From [Phialemoniopsis] sp. UDSM-2020 (lineage: Eukaryota > Ascomycota > Sordariomycetes > Thyridiales > Thyridiaceae): a stretch of DNA of 64,000 nt. The stretch spans positions 558,001 through 622,000 of the forward strand of contig JAEILZ010000003.1 in NCBI GenBank assembly GCA_018873225.1. The letters run 5' to 3'. Shown here in pieces: positions 1 through 11,091 of this stretch. Made by a program: the position numbers and the translations under genes. The notes below the pieces were generated by a model. That model ran no database searches. It worked only from the letters and a program-made list of their open reading frames with translations, and was not told the origin of the DNA. The number at the start of each line of letters is the position of its first letter. Within the stretch, counting starts at the first letter, position 1.

Positions 1-837
1 TTTCTTCAAGGGACCTGCGCAGGATGGAGTGACCAAGCTCTTGCAGCCGCACAGACGCGCACAGACGATCACCAACTCTCGGCGCTGCAGGACTCGCGTA
101 AAAAAAGGGCAAACAGCTGATGTGGCTTAACCCAAAACGGCTGGGCAATGCAACGCACAGGTTCTTTAGCACGAACTGGTACAATGGAAGATGTTCGTGA
201 CGTTTGCTCTCGGTGGAGAAGAGATCGCTTTCCCCCCAGGAAATCGACAGAAAAGTCCCGGCTTCATGAGGCAGTCTTCCGCCTCCTGTCTATTGTCTTC
301 CAGCAAGAGACGTTGAAGTAGGGTCGCGTGCAGCTCTGATAGACTCCATGTTGCCTGTAGCTCCCGCATTGCAGATCCCAGCTTCCTTCAGACGCCCGTG
401 TTTATCATGCCGTACCGTTCATGCAGCTCGGCTATTACCCTGCCCTCCCGGACAACCAGAAAATGACGACAATCCCGGCCGTGCACACGGCTCAGCATCA
501 GAGCTATCTCCTACCTGGGAAAGGCCTTTCATTTGTCCCGCTTGCTCTATGCAGGGTGGCTGGCCTTCCTGATTGATCGACAGCTCGGTCATGGTGCAGG
601 CGTTCGTGAGCTTGCTTGTTCAAGCTTCGCTGATCGCGGTGCTCTGATCCACGAAATCTGGTCAAAAGGGCGACGATTCCCCACACGTCAACATGGATCG
701 GTGGTGAACTCCAGGGTTTCCCCAGACCAAGATCTACTGACACTCCGATTGTGAATGCTACCTTAACTATCGTGGGCTTCTGGGCATCTATACGATAACT
801 CACTGAACGATTTGAGAAGCAATAACAGCAATATCGC
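1..837. other. Left-edge intergenic, no supported gene
   Basis: Several short open frames occur on both strands, but none has recognisable domains, a plausible splice partner or protein-like composition. The last part is presumably promoter and leader of the rhodopsin-domain gene that starts at 838. Confidence 0.5.
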
Positions 838-2414
838 ATGGCGACCGCAGTGATGGACTTTGATGCAGACTGGCAGGACCAGCACCGGCAAGATGGACTG
901 TTTGCAACGTCTGTGGTCATGGTGGCCGTCGCCAGTAAGCCCAATTGAATACTTGGAATTGGTCACAAGATGCTAATTAATGCGCGCTCATGATAGCCTT
1001 TTTCGTCGTGTTGCGATTGCTGAGCAGATTCATCCTCATTCGCAACCCGGGGCCAGATGACTATCTGATTGTGGCTGCTCTGGTATGCTCCTGCAAGCTC
1101 TATCATAGACTCATAGCTGCGAAACTCACGCAATCACCACTGCTAGGTCTTCGACATTGGGTATTTGGGTGACCTGTTCGTTGGGCGAAACAATCACATG
1201 GGCTTTCCCATGACGATGCTCACACCGGATAACATGATTTCCATTCTCAAGGTTAGCTACTGCACCTATTACGATGATCCATCCGACGAAGATGTTGACC
1301 AATATGAATAGATGACCTTGGCAATCGAGGTGATTTACTATACTACGATCTTCTGCATTAAGACGTCCATCCTGTACACCTATCTGCGATTTGGTCAGTT
1401 CTCGTGTGATGAAATCCCAGAGGTGATCAACCCAGATGACTGACATCAACAAAGCTGTAACGCCCAGATTCCGGTTCCTGTGCCATGCTACTGTCATTCT
1501 ACACGGCGTGTTCTTCCTCATCTGTCTTTTCGTCACCTTGGGCCAGTGCCGACCGTTGCACAAACTCTGGGATTTGACCAAGATGGAACCAGGCACATGT
1601 ATCAACACAACTGCCTTCTTCTACTGTGAGTACAATACCAGCATACAATCGCAAATCATACATCGTCAGTCTAACAGTCGAGCAAGTCACATCGGCATTC
1701 AACATCTTCACCGACATATGGATCCTCGTCCTGCCCATCAAGGCCCTGCGCAGCATCGAGCGCCCCACGCGTGAGAAAGTAGCGCTCTTCTTCATCTTTG
1801 GCGCCGGCACCTTCGCCGCCATCGCCTCCATCATCCGCCTGCACACCATCTACCTGTACACCGAGGCCGAGGACCCCTTCAAGAACAGCCTGCGCGTCAA
1901 CCTCTGGTCCATGATCGAGGTCAACGTCGCCATCTGCTGCGCGAGCGTGTCGGCCCTGAAGCCCGTCTTCAGCAGGGGCCAGAGGCAGCGCTCGCGCATG
2001 GCGCGCGGCTCGTCGTCGGGCGCTTCGGGCACAGACGCCGCCGGGAGGCGCAGCACCAACTCGCGCAAGTCGCTGTGGCACCTGCGGTCGGGCAGCAAGG
2101 CGACTAACAGCTCGTCGACCAACTCGTCGCATGACGAGGAGAAGGCGCAGGTGCCGCTCGCGGCGGCGGACGGTGGCCCCACGGAGCCGATGCCTGTCCG
2201 TCCGGCGCCGGTGCCGCTGATCCTGGAGGATGGGGTGCCGGCGCGCATGCCGACGATTCTGCGGAGCAGGTACGAGAACAACCTCGTCTCGGATACGACG
2301 GACAGCAGCATGTTTTGCTTCACGCCGCTGAGCCCGCGGCCCAAGGACGGCGAGGGGCTGGGTGGAGACGATGGCTTGGGTAGCTCGGGGGAGATGCTGC
2401 CCATTCAAAAGTGA
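838..2414 (+). CDS. Fungal rhodopsin-domain integral membrane protein
   Basis: Six exons can be joined in phase: 838-934, 997-1082, 1147-1251, 1312-1393, 1455-1625 and 1687-2414, giving 422 aa. The introns are 60-64 bp with GT-AG ends, and the first contains a good branch site (TGCTAAT). Hydrophobic segments fill residues about 20-290. Family signatures are visible: GPDDYLI near residue 53, GQCRPLHKLW around 153, NIFTDIWILVLPI around 186, and the WSMIEVNVAICCAS segment before a KPVF end. This is the fungal rhodopsin-like domain found in many PTH11-like or SAT4-like plasma-membrane proteins, which are often assigned receptor-like roles; the ligand here is unknown. The C-terminal ~130 residues are Ser/Thr-rich, hydrophilic and probably cytoplasmic. 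It converges on the oxidoreductase gene 104 bp downstream. The fold assignment is firm and the function is not. Confidence 0.88.
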
Positions 2415-2518
2415 ATCAAGTGTGCGGTATTTCACGAGTAATGGTTAACGAAAACCGGGATGAAGGAAGGCGTTTTGTCTACTGAGTATTGGAATAGTCT
2501 ACTTCCAGACACTAATAA

Positions 2519-3624
2519 TCAAATAAGCTTGACAATCAACTTCTCCACGCTTCCTCCTCTCTGCAGCTGGTCCATCGCAGACTGGATACCGTTGAGGCCA
2601 CCTTCAATGACGCGATACTTGCCTGGCACGATGGTGCCCTTCTCTAGCCAGCCCTCGATCTCGCCTCTGATCCAGTAGCCCAGGTCCTGTCTACGGCCCG
2701 AAATCTCTGCCCCATTGACCTCTTCGACCTCAATGCCTTCAGGAATATCCTTGGGCCAGAACGACTTGGGCATCAAGCTACAGACCCTTCTGACGGCGCT
2801 TCCCGAAGCTGCCATGACTTTGAGGATGCGAGACATAACCTCGCGGTCAAACGTGACGTCGATGGCATAGGATATCACGGTGCCAGTCGCCTCGGCCGCA
2901 TCAAGAATCTCCTCCTCCGCGGTCTTGGAGTGGTAGTTCACCACCGCTGTAGCCCCAATAGAGCGCAGGTACTCATGATTCTTCTCACTAGCCGTCGCAA
3001 AGACCTTGAAGCCCATCATGACTGCGTACTGGATAAAGTAGAAGCCGCTGGACGAAGCGCCGCCCCAGATTAGAATACCAGGGCTGTTTGGCACGGGGGC
3101 CCGGGGGCCGTCGGGCTTGGGGATGGCCCAGAGGTCTTGGAAGATCATGGCTGCCGTGCTCACGTTGGTGCCGAGCGTAGCCCCCAGCTCGAAGGGGATC
3201 TCGGTCGGGATCTTGGCCACACAGCACGCCATCGTCAGCGAGTATTCCTGGAATGCTCCTCGGTCGTTCTCGCGGGTGCTGAAGCCGTTTGCTGTGCCGG
3301 CGACGTGGTCTCCTGGTTTGAGCCAAGTGACCTCAGAGCCAACACTGACGACTTCACCGGAGATATCTTGATACCGAGTCAGTGCCATTGCATATACATT
3401 AAACTTCAAACTGAATTATTCTGACCTTGGCCCATCACGATGGGGAAAGATGGTGTCTCGTAGCCCCAAGCCTGGCGTCTCCAGTCCAGTGGATTGATGG
3501 CCATGCAGTGGTTTCGAACAACTACATCCTTGGGTCCGGGAGTGGGAACCTCTCGTTCCCCAATGACGAGGTCCATCCCTTTTCCAGTCAGGAGAGCGGC
3601 ATGGTTCACAATACTAGCCGCCAT
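2519..3624 (-). CDS. Zinc-less MDR-family oxidoreductase (enoyl/quinone reductase-like)
   Basis: Two exons, 3624-3426 and 3366-2519, flank a 59-bp intron and give 348 aa. The N-terminal GroES-like domain has NPLDWRRQAW and FPIVMGQDISGEV, and the Rossmann half has the cofactor loop GGASSSGFYFIQYA near residue 165. The cysteine and histidine ligands of the catalytic zinc in true alcohol dehydrogenases are absent: the usual H in the FPxVxGH motif is Q here. This points to an NADPH-dependent quinone or enoyl reductase, the group that includes stand-alone trans-enoyl reductases of fungal polyketide pathways. No polyketide synthase or other pathway gene is nearby, so a role in secondary metabolism is not supported. 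The substrate is unknown. Confidence 0.87.
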
Positions 3625-4965
3625 TGTACTGAATGTGATGTTTGTGGATAGTCTGTTGAGTTAAGCAGTTGTGAATATGATCCAACAAAGTGAGATATTG
3701 AACGCAACTAATAGCTATTAAGTAAATGATTGACAAGTCTCATAATTACCTATTCGTTTCAACTTCATTTTTGTCTGCAATTAACAATATTGATAAGCAG
3801 ACACGACCATAATGATGCCCCGGAGTTCGGGAATGGTGATGAATCAGGCCGGGGATCCACACACGGCCAATTGTCCGGCGCCAAGCTACGAATTCCCCGG
3901 ACATGTCGAAAATCGACGGCCATCGCGGATATGATTGCTCCGCCAAAGTGACGAATTGGTTTGAAAGATTACAAATGGCGTTATTCGAAACCTACATAGT
4001 TACAATATTGCCCGGCGTTATCAGTCCTCTCTATTCCGAGCTCCGCGAGTTCATACCCAGCACGTGGACGTGTTTCGACGCTTTTCATGCAGAAGCCTGG
4101 CTTTATTTTACTAGTTACTCGGCATGGTAGCTGATAGCGTATGGGTAACAGGGGCCTCTGCAGGATCGATGACTGGCCGGAGGTGCTCTGGAAGGCCGGT
4201 CGGGTTCATCTCAAAGTATTTGCGGTCGCCCTCGTTCATGGCATGGAAAGTACGAAGTGATGCATGTTGGTAATATTCGTCTTTTTTGTATTGATATCAG
4301 AGCTCATGCGACAGAGTAGTTCACAACTCATCCCTTTGGGGAGCTCAGCTGATGATTATTTTGGTTGTATGTTCATGGTGTGAACTGTGGAGCTCGAGAA
4401 CATGGGTGTTTAAGCTTGGGTTATGAGAAAGTAGATAGGTTCAAGTGGTGCTGGTCCAAGCCATAGGATGTTCCTACGTGGGTTGGTCTTTGGCGGTTTA
4501 AGCATCTCCGCGTATCTCTCTCGCAGGTTGTCAGTGTTATCAGATCTTTATCGGAGGCAAAGAGTTGCTAAATGCCGGGCGGTGATTGGCTCGACTGGGG
4601 TTCACTAAAATGGCGTCAGCGACCCTGGAAATTTCAGCATCGCCCATTCGACGGATAAGGCAAAAAATTGTCTAATTGAGCTCGTCTTGGCGGGACCGAG
4701 ACCCGGCTTAGACACCTTTTTTTTCTGGTTGCATCCGGACCGGCCTCGGGATCTGGAATCTCAGAAGATGAGTCTTCAAGCTTGTCTTTTCTTAACTTTG
4801 TTTCTTTAATTTTGAATATCTACCCATTTGGCTTCCACTAGAGAACAGCATTGTATGATCCAGACGGTCTAAGGACTCTGCAACTGCCCCCCCTCGAGTG
4901 GCGTTCCCTTCTTCAGTTAAACCCACCGGCCGAGGAGAGTCGCCTCCTCTTCTCGTCCGCCTACA
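3625..4965. other. Divergent intergenic region between MDR oxidoreductase and MET1
   Basis: No gene is supported. The region is relatively AT-rich, contains T tracts near 4718, and should hold the promoters of both flanking genes, which point away from each other. A pyrimidine-rich stretch directly precedes the MET1 start. One CACGTG hexamer lies at 4061. Confidence 0.6.
4061..4066. promoter_or_regulatory. CACGTG E-box in the MET1 upstream region
   Basis: The sequence CACGTG is present about 900 bp upstream of the MET1 start. In yeasts this hexamer is bound by Cbf1 with Met4 at sulfur-assimilation promoters. Filamentous fungi use CYS3/MetR bZIP proteins with a different, related consensus, and the site is far from the start, so a functional link is speculative. 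Confidence 0.2.
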
Positions 4966-6714
4966 ATGGCGCAACCACAGTCCTCCTCCCCGAGCTACCA
5001 TACCTCCCTCCTCACAGCCCAAGACTGCAGGTCGCACATCCACCTCGTCATCGGCTCCAACCCTCTAGCAGCAGCCCGCTGCGGCCAGAGCCTCAACGCC
5101 GGCGCGACCCCGATCCTCATCGCCCCCGCGACGGCAGAGCTGCACTACGGCCTGCAGCAGCGCATCGACGCCGGCGAAGTGAAATGGCTGCAAAAGTCCT
5201 TTGACGACGCCGACCTAACTACCCTCGGCCGCGACGAGGTCGACAACGTCGTCGACACGGTCTTCGTCACCTCGGGCGCTGCCTGCGACCCGGCGCACGT
5301 CTCGGCCCTGTGCCGCAGGCAGCGCATCCCCGTAAACGTCGTCGATTCGCCGCACCTGTGCTCCTTCAGCCTCCTCTCCACCCACACCGACGGCCCCCTT
5401 CAGATCGGCGTCACGACCAACGGCCGCGGCTGCAAGCTCGCCTCGCGCATCCGCCGCGAGGTCGCCGCTTCCTTACCAAAGGACCTGGGCGCCGCGTGCG
5501 CCCGCCTCGGCGACGTGCGCCGGCGCATACGGCAGGAGGACGTCGCGGCCCACCATGCTGTTGCTGATGACCTCGACGAGTCGTACGACCAGAGCGCATC
5601 GTTCAACCGCCTGGTCCTCGAGGCAGACCTCGACGCCGCCAAGAACCGCCGCATGCGCTGGCTGTCGCAGGTCTGCGAGTACTGGCCGCTCAAGCGTCTC
5701 GCCGCCATCACCGACGAGGACGCCGATGCCGTGCTCAGCGCGTACCCGGGCAGCACCCTCCCCGGCGCCAACAGCAACTCTACCGCCGCCGAGGCTGGCA
5801 ACTCATCATCAACACACAACAAATACCCGATCAACAACGGCCCCGGCGGCCCGACGAAAAAGGGCCGCATCATCCTCGCCGGCAGCGGGCCGGGTCACCC
5901 GGACCTCCTGACCCGCGCCACCCACCGCGCCATCCTGGCCGCCGACCTCATCCTCGCCGACAAGCTCGTCCCGCAGGGCGTCCTCGACCTCGTCCCGCGC
6001 CGGACCCCGGTCACCATCGCGCGCAAGTTCCCCGGCAACGCCGACGCGGCGCAGGAGGAACTGCACGACGCGGCCATCGCCGCGTGCAAGAGGGGTCTCA
6101 CCGTCGTCCGGCTCAAGCAAGGGGACCCCTTTCTCTACGGCCGCGGCGGCGAGGAGGTAGAGCGCTTCCGGGCCGCGGGTCTGGGCGACGTGACGACCGT
6201 CCTGCCGGGCGTGACGAGCGCGCTCAGCGCGCCGCTGTTTGCCGGGGTGCCGCCTACCCAGCGCGACGTGGCGGACCAGGTCCTCATCTGCACGGGCACG
6301 GGCAAGAAGGGCAAGCCGCCCTCGCCGCCGGGCTACCGCGACGCCCGGACGGTCGTCTTCCTGATGGCGCTGCACCGCATCGCGGGCCTGGTGGCCGAGC
6401 TGACGGAGCGTACCGAGGCAGAAGTAGCAGCTCCGGACGACAAGCACCAGCGACGCCTGTGGCCGCGCAGCACACCGTGCGCCGTGATCGAGCGGGCGAG
6501 CTGCCCAGACCAAAAGGTGATTCGCACGACGCTGGGCCATGTGGTGGAGGCGATCGAGCAGGAGGGGAGCAGGCCGCCCGGGCTGCTGGTCGTGGGCAAG
6601 GCGTGCGAGGCGCTGTACACGCCCGAGAAGGGGCGGTCGTGGGTCGTGGAGGACGGATTCCAGGGCATCGGTTTGGACGAGTTGGTTACTCCTGGCATAG
6701 CGGCATTGGCATAG
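4966..6714 (+). CDS. MET1: Uroporphyrinogen-III C-methyltransferase (siroheme synthesis)
   Basis: This intron-free gene encodes 582 aa, close to yeast Met1. It carries out the SAM-dependent methylations that turn uroporphyrinogen III into precorrin-2, the precursor of siroheme for sulfite and nitrite reductases. The catalytic half begins near residue 298 with GRIILAGSGPGHPDLLTRA. It continues with ADLILADKLVP, RLKQGDPFLYGRGGEE and LPGVTSALSAP, all classic tetrapyrrole methylase motifs, and later SCPDQ and PPGLLVVGKA. The first ~190 residues resemble the N-terminal half of Met1, a decayed precorrin-2 dehydrogenase-like domain (LTTLGRDEV, QIGVTTNGRGCKLASRIRRE). The glycine-rich nucleotide loop is not canonical there, so dehydrogenase/chelatase activity probably lies in a separate Met8. 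The ATG follows a pyrimidine-rich leader. Confidence 0.95.
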   Translation: MAQPQSSSPSYHTSLLTAQDCRSHIHLVIGSNPLAAARCGQSLNAGATPILIAPATAELHYGLQQRIDAGEVKWLQKSFDDADLTTLGRDEVDNVVDTVFVTSGAACDPAHVSALCRRQRIPVNVVDSPHLCSFSLLSTHTDGPLQIGVTTNGRGCKLASRIRREVAASLPKDLGAACARLGDVRRRIRQEDVAAHHAVADDLDESYDQSASFNRLVLEADLDAAKNRRMRWLSQVCEYWPLKRLAAITDEDADAVLSAYPGSTLPGANSNSTAAEAGNSSSTHNKYPINNGPGGPTKKGRIILAGSGPGHPDLLTRATHRAILAADLILADKLVPQGVLDLVPRRTPVTIARKFPGNADAAQEELHDAAIAACKRGLTVVRLKQGDPFLYGRGGEEVERFRAAGLGDVTTVLPGVTSALSAPLFAGVPPTQRDVADQVLICTGTGKKGKPPSPPGYRDARTVVFLMALHRIAGLVAELTERTEAEVAAPDDKHQRRLWPRSTPCAVIERASCPDQKVIRTTLGHVVEAIEQEGSRPPGLLVVGKACEALYTPEKGRSWVVEDGFQGIGLDELVTPGIAALA

Positions 6715-6919
6715 ACTACCATTTTTTTGGGTAACAGCGCATAGCTGAATGAATTGAATAAACATGAACAATACCACGTCAGGAAATCCAAGGGAGTAGA
6801 TGTGAGCGTGAGACGCATGTTCACAAAGCCAGACGTCACGGATAGGATGGACCATGCATTTTAGGTGTATTTTTACCTTTTACAATATTGTCAAAGCTAA
6901 ACAAAACATGTCACTCGCT

Positions 6920-8549
6920 TCATGATTCCTCTGATGACGCCTCCTCCTCCTCAAACAACACCAGTACTGTCCCAGCCTTGCAGATGTCCCCTTCCTTGTG
7001 CGCCAGCTTCTTGATGGTGCCATTCTGTGGCGACCTGATCACCGTCTCCATCTTCATCGACTCGATACTGTTTCAGTTATTAGCAACATGCTCATTTGCA
7101 AAACTACAAGATTGGGTATACTCACACTACCAACGGCGCGCCCTTCTCAACCGTCTGTCCTTCCTCCACCTCGTTCCTCAAGATCTTGCACGGCATCGGC
7201 GCCGCCACCGAGCCCGCGACCTCCCGGAGGCCCAGTGCCTTCTCGAACCACGACGGCTGCGCGAGCGACAGCTCCGTCTTGGTCCCGAGCTGGAAGACCG
7301 ACAGCTTCTGCTCGTTGGTCGGGTCGGCCACGAGCGTCGTCTCGACGCGCGCGAGCGGGAAGTACGTCCTGAGGGCGTTGCTGCTCTCCGACGAGGACGG
7401 CAGGGCTTCGCTGACAATGTTGTCAAATTCAATTGGCGTCTCGCCGTCGCCCTTGCGCGACACGCGCGCGTTGAACAGGTTGCGCCCGGCCTGCGTGACG
7501 CCCACCTCGACGACCTCGCCCTCGTTCTCACTGTACCCGTCGACCACCTTGAACGCGTACTTGCGCTCGGCATAGGCGGCGGCACTTCCGAAACCCATGC
7601 TCTCGCCGTGCGGGTTGGCCTCGGTCCGCAGCTGGTTGCCCAGCAGGCCGAGCGCGGCCTGGACAAAGACCTCGTCCTCGACGCGGCGCGGCCGGAACAG
7701 GTCGTCGCGCCACTTGTCGATGAAGCCCGTCTCGACATCGCCCTCGATAAACGCCTCGCTGCGGCATAGGCGTTTGAGGAACTCGATATTCGTGCTCAGG
7801 CCGACGACCTCGTACTCGCGCAGGGCGAGCTCGAGCTTGCGGATCGCCGTCTCACGGTCCTTCCCCCGCACGATGAGCTTGGCGATCATGCCGTCGTAGG
7901 CCTCGGAGACGGTGTCCCCTTGCACGAAACCTGCGTCGATGCGGATGTCGTCGCTGGTCTGGGGCGTCGACAGGTGGACGAGCTTGCCGCTGTCGGGCAT
8001 GAAGCCCTTCTCCGGGTTCTCGGCGTAGATGCGGGCCTCGATGGCGGCGCCGCGCTCGCTGATCTGCCGCTCGATCTCGGACTGGGTCAGGGGCAGTTTC
8101 TCGCCCGCGGCGACCTTGAGCTGCCACTCGACGAGGTCGGTACCCGTGACCATCTCGCTGACCGGGTGCTCAACCTGCAGGCGCGTGTTCATCTCCATGA
8201 AATAGAACTTGTCCGTATCCCTATCCAGGATGAACTCGACGGTGCCGGCGCCGACATATCCGACAGCCAGGGCCGCCGTCCGCGCCTTGTCCCACAGGTC
8301 GTGGCGCAGCGCGTCGTCGAGCAGAGGGGCAGGCGATTCCTCGAGGATCTTCTGGTGCCGGCGCTGCACGCTGCAGTCTCGCTCGCCGAGGGCGACGCAG
8401 TTGCCGTGCTTGTCGGCAAAAACCTGGACCTCGACGTGGCGCGGGCGCACAATATACTTCTCGACGAGCATGACCTCGCCGCCCTCGCCGAAGCTGGCGC
8501 GGGCCTCGGCACGGGCGCTGCGCAACTGGGCGTCGAACTCTGCCTCTGT

Positions 8550-8582
<33 letters not shown>

Positions 8583-9164
8583 TTTCACGCTCTTGAGCAG
8601 CACCGGGTAGGTGATCTCTTTCGCGTGGGCCGCGAGCTGCGCCGGGTCCTGCTGGTCGCCGTGGTAGCCGGGCACGCAGGGCACGCCGGCGGCGGTCATG
8701 ATCTCCTTGCTGCGGGCCTTGTCGCCCATGTCGGCCATGGCGGTGGCGGGCGGGCCGACAAAGGTGATGCCGGCCTCCTCGCAGCGGCGGGCAAAGGCGG
8801 CGTTCTCGCTGAGGAAGCCATAGCCCGGGTGCAGGGCCTGGATGTTGTGCCGGCGGGCGAGGGCGATGATGCGGTCGCCGTCGAGGTAGGCCGAGGGGGC
8901 GCCGAGGGCGAGGCTGTAGGGGGTGCAGGTGGCGTGCTGCGAGGTGGCGTCGACGTCGGTGTAGAGCGTTGTGGTGCGGATGCCGAGCTTGCTGGCGGTG
9001 CGGTGGATGCGCAGGGCGATCTCGCCGCGGTTGGCGATCAGGAGGGAGGTGATTGGCGTGACATTGGGGGAGGTTGAGGATGATGATGCGCCGCTGGCGG
9101 TGGAGAGGAGGCGGACTGGATTACGAAGGGGGAGGCGGGCGTGGGTGCGCTTGATGGACCGCAT
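6920..9164 (-). CDS. mccA: 3-Methylcrotonyl-CoA carboxylase, biotin-containing alpha subunit
   Basis: Two exons, 9164-7126 and 7067-6920 with a 58-bp intron, give 728 aa. This is the biotin carboxylase/BCCP subunit of the mitochondrial leucine-degradation enzyme. A basic, Ser/Arg-rich presequence (residues 1-~35) precedes LLIANRGEIALRIHR, the biotin carboxylase N domain. The ATP-grasp loop KGGGGKGMRIV and MEMNTRLQVEHPV follow. After a linker domain, the C-terminal biotinyl domain carries ESMKMETV, with the biotinylated lysine at about residue 685; this motif lies just after the intron, so the short second exon is essential. Length and architecture fit MCC alpha better than propionyl-CoA or acetyl-CoA carboxylases. 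The beta subunit and isovaleryl-CoA dehydrogenase are not adjacent. Its 3' end faces MET1 across 205 bp. Confidence 0.94.
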
Positions 9165-9709
9165 GATGACGATATGTCGGAGATGATATCTCAGCTCGTC
9201 ACCTGTGATGTTCTACACCGTATCGTAACCTCTTGGACATGAAAGGAATTGAAAATTCTCCTCTCGTAGAAGAGAGCAGGACGGATCAATTCCAAGAAGA
9301 AATAACAACCCTTGTCCAGCTCTTGGGAGAGAAGGGAGAGAGGTGTGTGGTCGGTGTTTGTGTGTGCTATCCCGAAGTCAGCCATGGCCGTCAGTAGCCG
9401 CGTTCCCCGGCCGCTGGAAGCCGCCGTTCAATGCGCGCCATCGGTATCGATAACGGGCTTTGGCGCACTGAAAGCGGACGTCATTTCTACCAGGGTGGGC
9501 CACTGGAACCGCTGACCTTTTTTCCCCAAACTTTCCCCGCTCCAGCGACCTTTGACTAATCAGTGCTGGCTGGGCTGCAAAGTGGTCCAAGCTTTTGGTC
9601 CAGAACATCGAGAGAGAGCCTCACGTCCCGCACCAGTTCAGACCATCCCTGACATCACCTCGTCATCTCCAATTGCGATACAGGCAGCACAACCCACGAG
9701 ACAGCAATC
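9165..9709. other. Shared 545-bp intergenic region between mccA and a PNPOx-like gene
   Basis: Both flanking genes are transcribed outward, so this short interval must contain both promoters and leaders. I see no further gene. The region includes GATCAATTCC and several GATA-like tetranucleotides, which are too common to interpret. Confidence 0.55.
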
Positions 9710-10560
9710 ATGGAGCAGCAAATAACGCTGAATCACGAGGCCTCGGCCGGCGACACCCACAAGCAGTCCACGTCCACCCTGCCTCCAGAGGTGGTCCAAT
9801 GTCTCGAGAATGCCCGCTTCGTATGTCCCACTGCCCCTCACTCACATGGGCAAAGAATGCGATATCCTGACAACCCACTCCCACGATAGCTTCACCTCGC
9901 GACCTGCACCGGCAACCAGCCGCACGTCTCCCTCATGAACTACACCTACCTGCCCTCGAGCCCCCACTCCTCCTCCCCCGTCATCGTCATGACCACCAAC
10001 CCCGCCAGCAAGAAGATGAACAACCTCGTCGAGAACCCCAACGTCTCCCTGCTCGTGCACGACTGTAAGCCATACACGCGCACACACGTATGCATCTATC
10101 TCTCATGCTAATCACCAAGAAAACAGGGGTCTCACACCGCCCGCCGACCTCCCACCGCCGCCCCTCAGGCGGCTCCCCGGGCCCCGAGCACCGCTCCTCC
10201 CTCGCCTCCCTCCTGCTCAACCTCAACACCTCGGCCGTGTCCTCCATCAGCGCCACCATCGGCGGCCACGCCCGCCTCGCCGAGCGCGGGTCCCAGGAGG
10301 AGGCCTACTACCGCCAGCAGCACCTGGACAACAACACCTTTGACCAGGAGGCCGTCCCGGGCGTCTTCCACCAACAACAGCAGCAGCAACAGGGCGAAGG
10401 TGCAGACGGTCAAAACTGCTTCGTAGCGGGAGAGGAGGTCCGAGTGATCGTTGTCGACATCAAAGACGTGCGGATCAGCGACTGGAAGGGCCAGGTTAGG
10501 GATTGGGATATCGTCCCGCAGGCAGGGACGGGGCGGCTGGTTGTCAATGGCGTTAGGTAG
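9710..10560 (+). CDS. Pyridoxamine 5'-phosphate oxidase-like FMN split-barrel protein
   Basis: Three exons, 9710-9820, 9890-10064 and 10127-10560 with introns of 69 and 62 bp, give 239 aa. The core LHLATCTGNQPHVSLMNYTY (about residues 38-57), followed by PVIVMTTNPASKKMNNL and NPNVSLLVHDW, matches the N-terminal FMN-binding split barrel. The gene belongs to the fungal group related to yeast YLR456W and YPR172W, whose enzyme activity is not established. Between the barrel strands sits a long variable insert (about residues 97-190) with LASLLLNLNTSAVSSI and a polyglutamine run coded by CAG/CAA. The end reads VRVIVVDIKDVRISDWKG. I would not call it the true pyridoxine biosynthetic oxidase. Confidence 0.85.
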
Positions 10561-11091
10561 TAGTTGCATAAATATCACTGTAATATCGTGTTCAAAGTAG
10601 ACTGCGCTGTGCCCTTCTCGAGCCACTCATCGTTATGAAAGGCTAATCTCATTAGACCTTCTGACATGGCTTGTGGATGCCGAGATGTTTCAGCGGCTGA
10701 CACTCAATCACACATCTAATCCCAAGGTGGTTGAGCTCGTAGTGGGAAGAAGAGATCGTTTGATATAGATCAAATTGTTTCCATTTGAGTGAACCTAAGC
10801 TATGCCGGTCCCCTTTGTTTCTCCCCGACCTGCCAATCTTATCTTCCGTCTTTCCGTGTATTTTGGTTTTGTTTCGCCCAAACCATACCATCAGACACAA
10901 AAACCGCAGGCAAGACCGTCATAGACCAGCCAAAACGCCATGAGCCGCTAAACCGTTTGCCATAATGTACAAGGAGGCATTGAAGAGACAAATCGCATGA
11001 TCGATCCGACCCTTCCATATATACACAATGCGATCGTTAAAATGTGTTGTTGTTAAAAAGGAAATCAAAATCATTGTTTCCCCGCCACCTC
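10561..11091. other. Convergent intergenic, 3' ends only
   Basis: The interval separates two convergent genes (PNPOx-like and transporter). It is AT-richer than the coding DNA and probably contains both 3' untranslated regions. No coding signal is supported. Confidence 0.55.

Noticed and set aside
2519..3624. Enoyl reductase as part of a polyketide cluster
   Set aside because: No polyketide synthase, NRPS or tailoring genes are in the window; neighbours are housekeeping genes.
5809..6855. 348-codon frame opposite MET1
   Set aside because: It is an antisense shadow of a GC-rich coding exon; the sense frame has clear methylase motifs and the antisense has Arg/Ala-rich noise.
7920..9077. 385-codon frame opposite mccA
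   Set aside because: Antisense shadow caused by third-position GC; no domain of its own.
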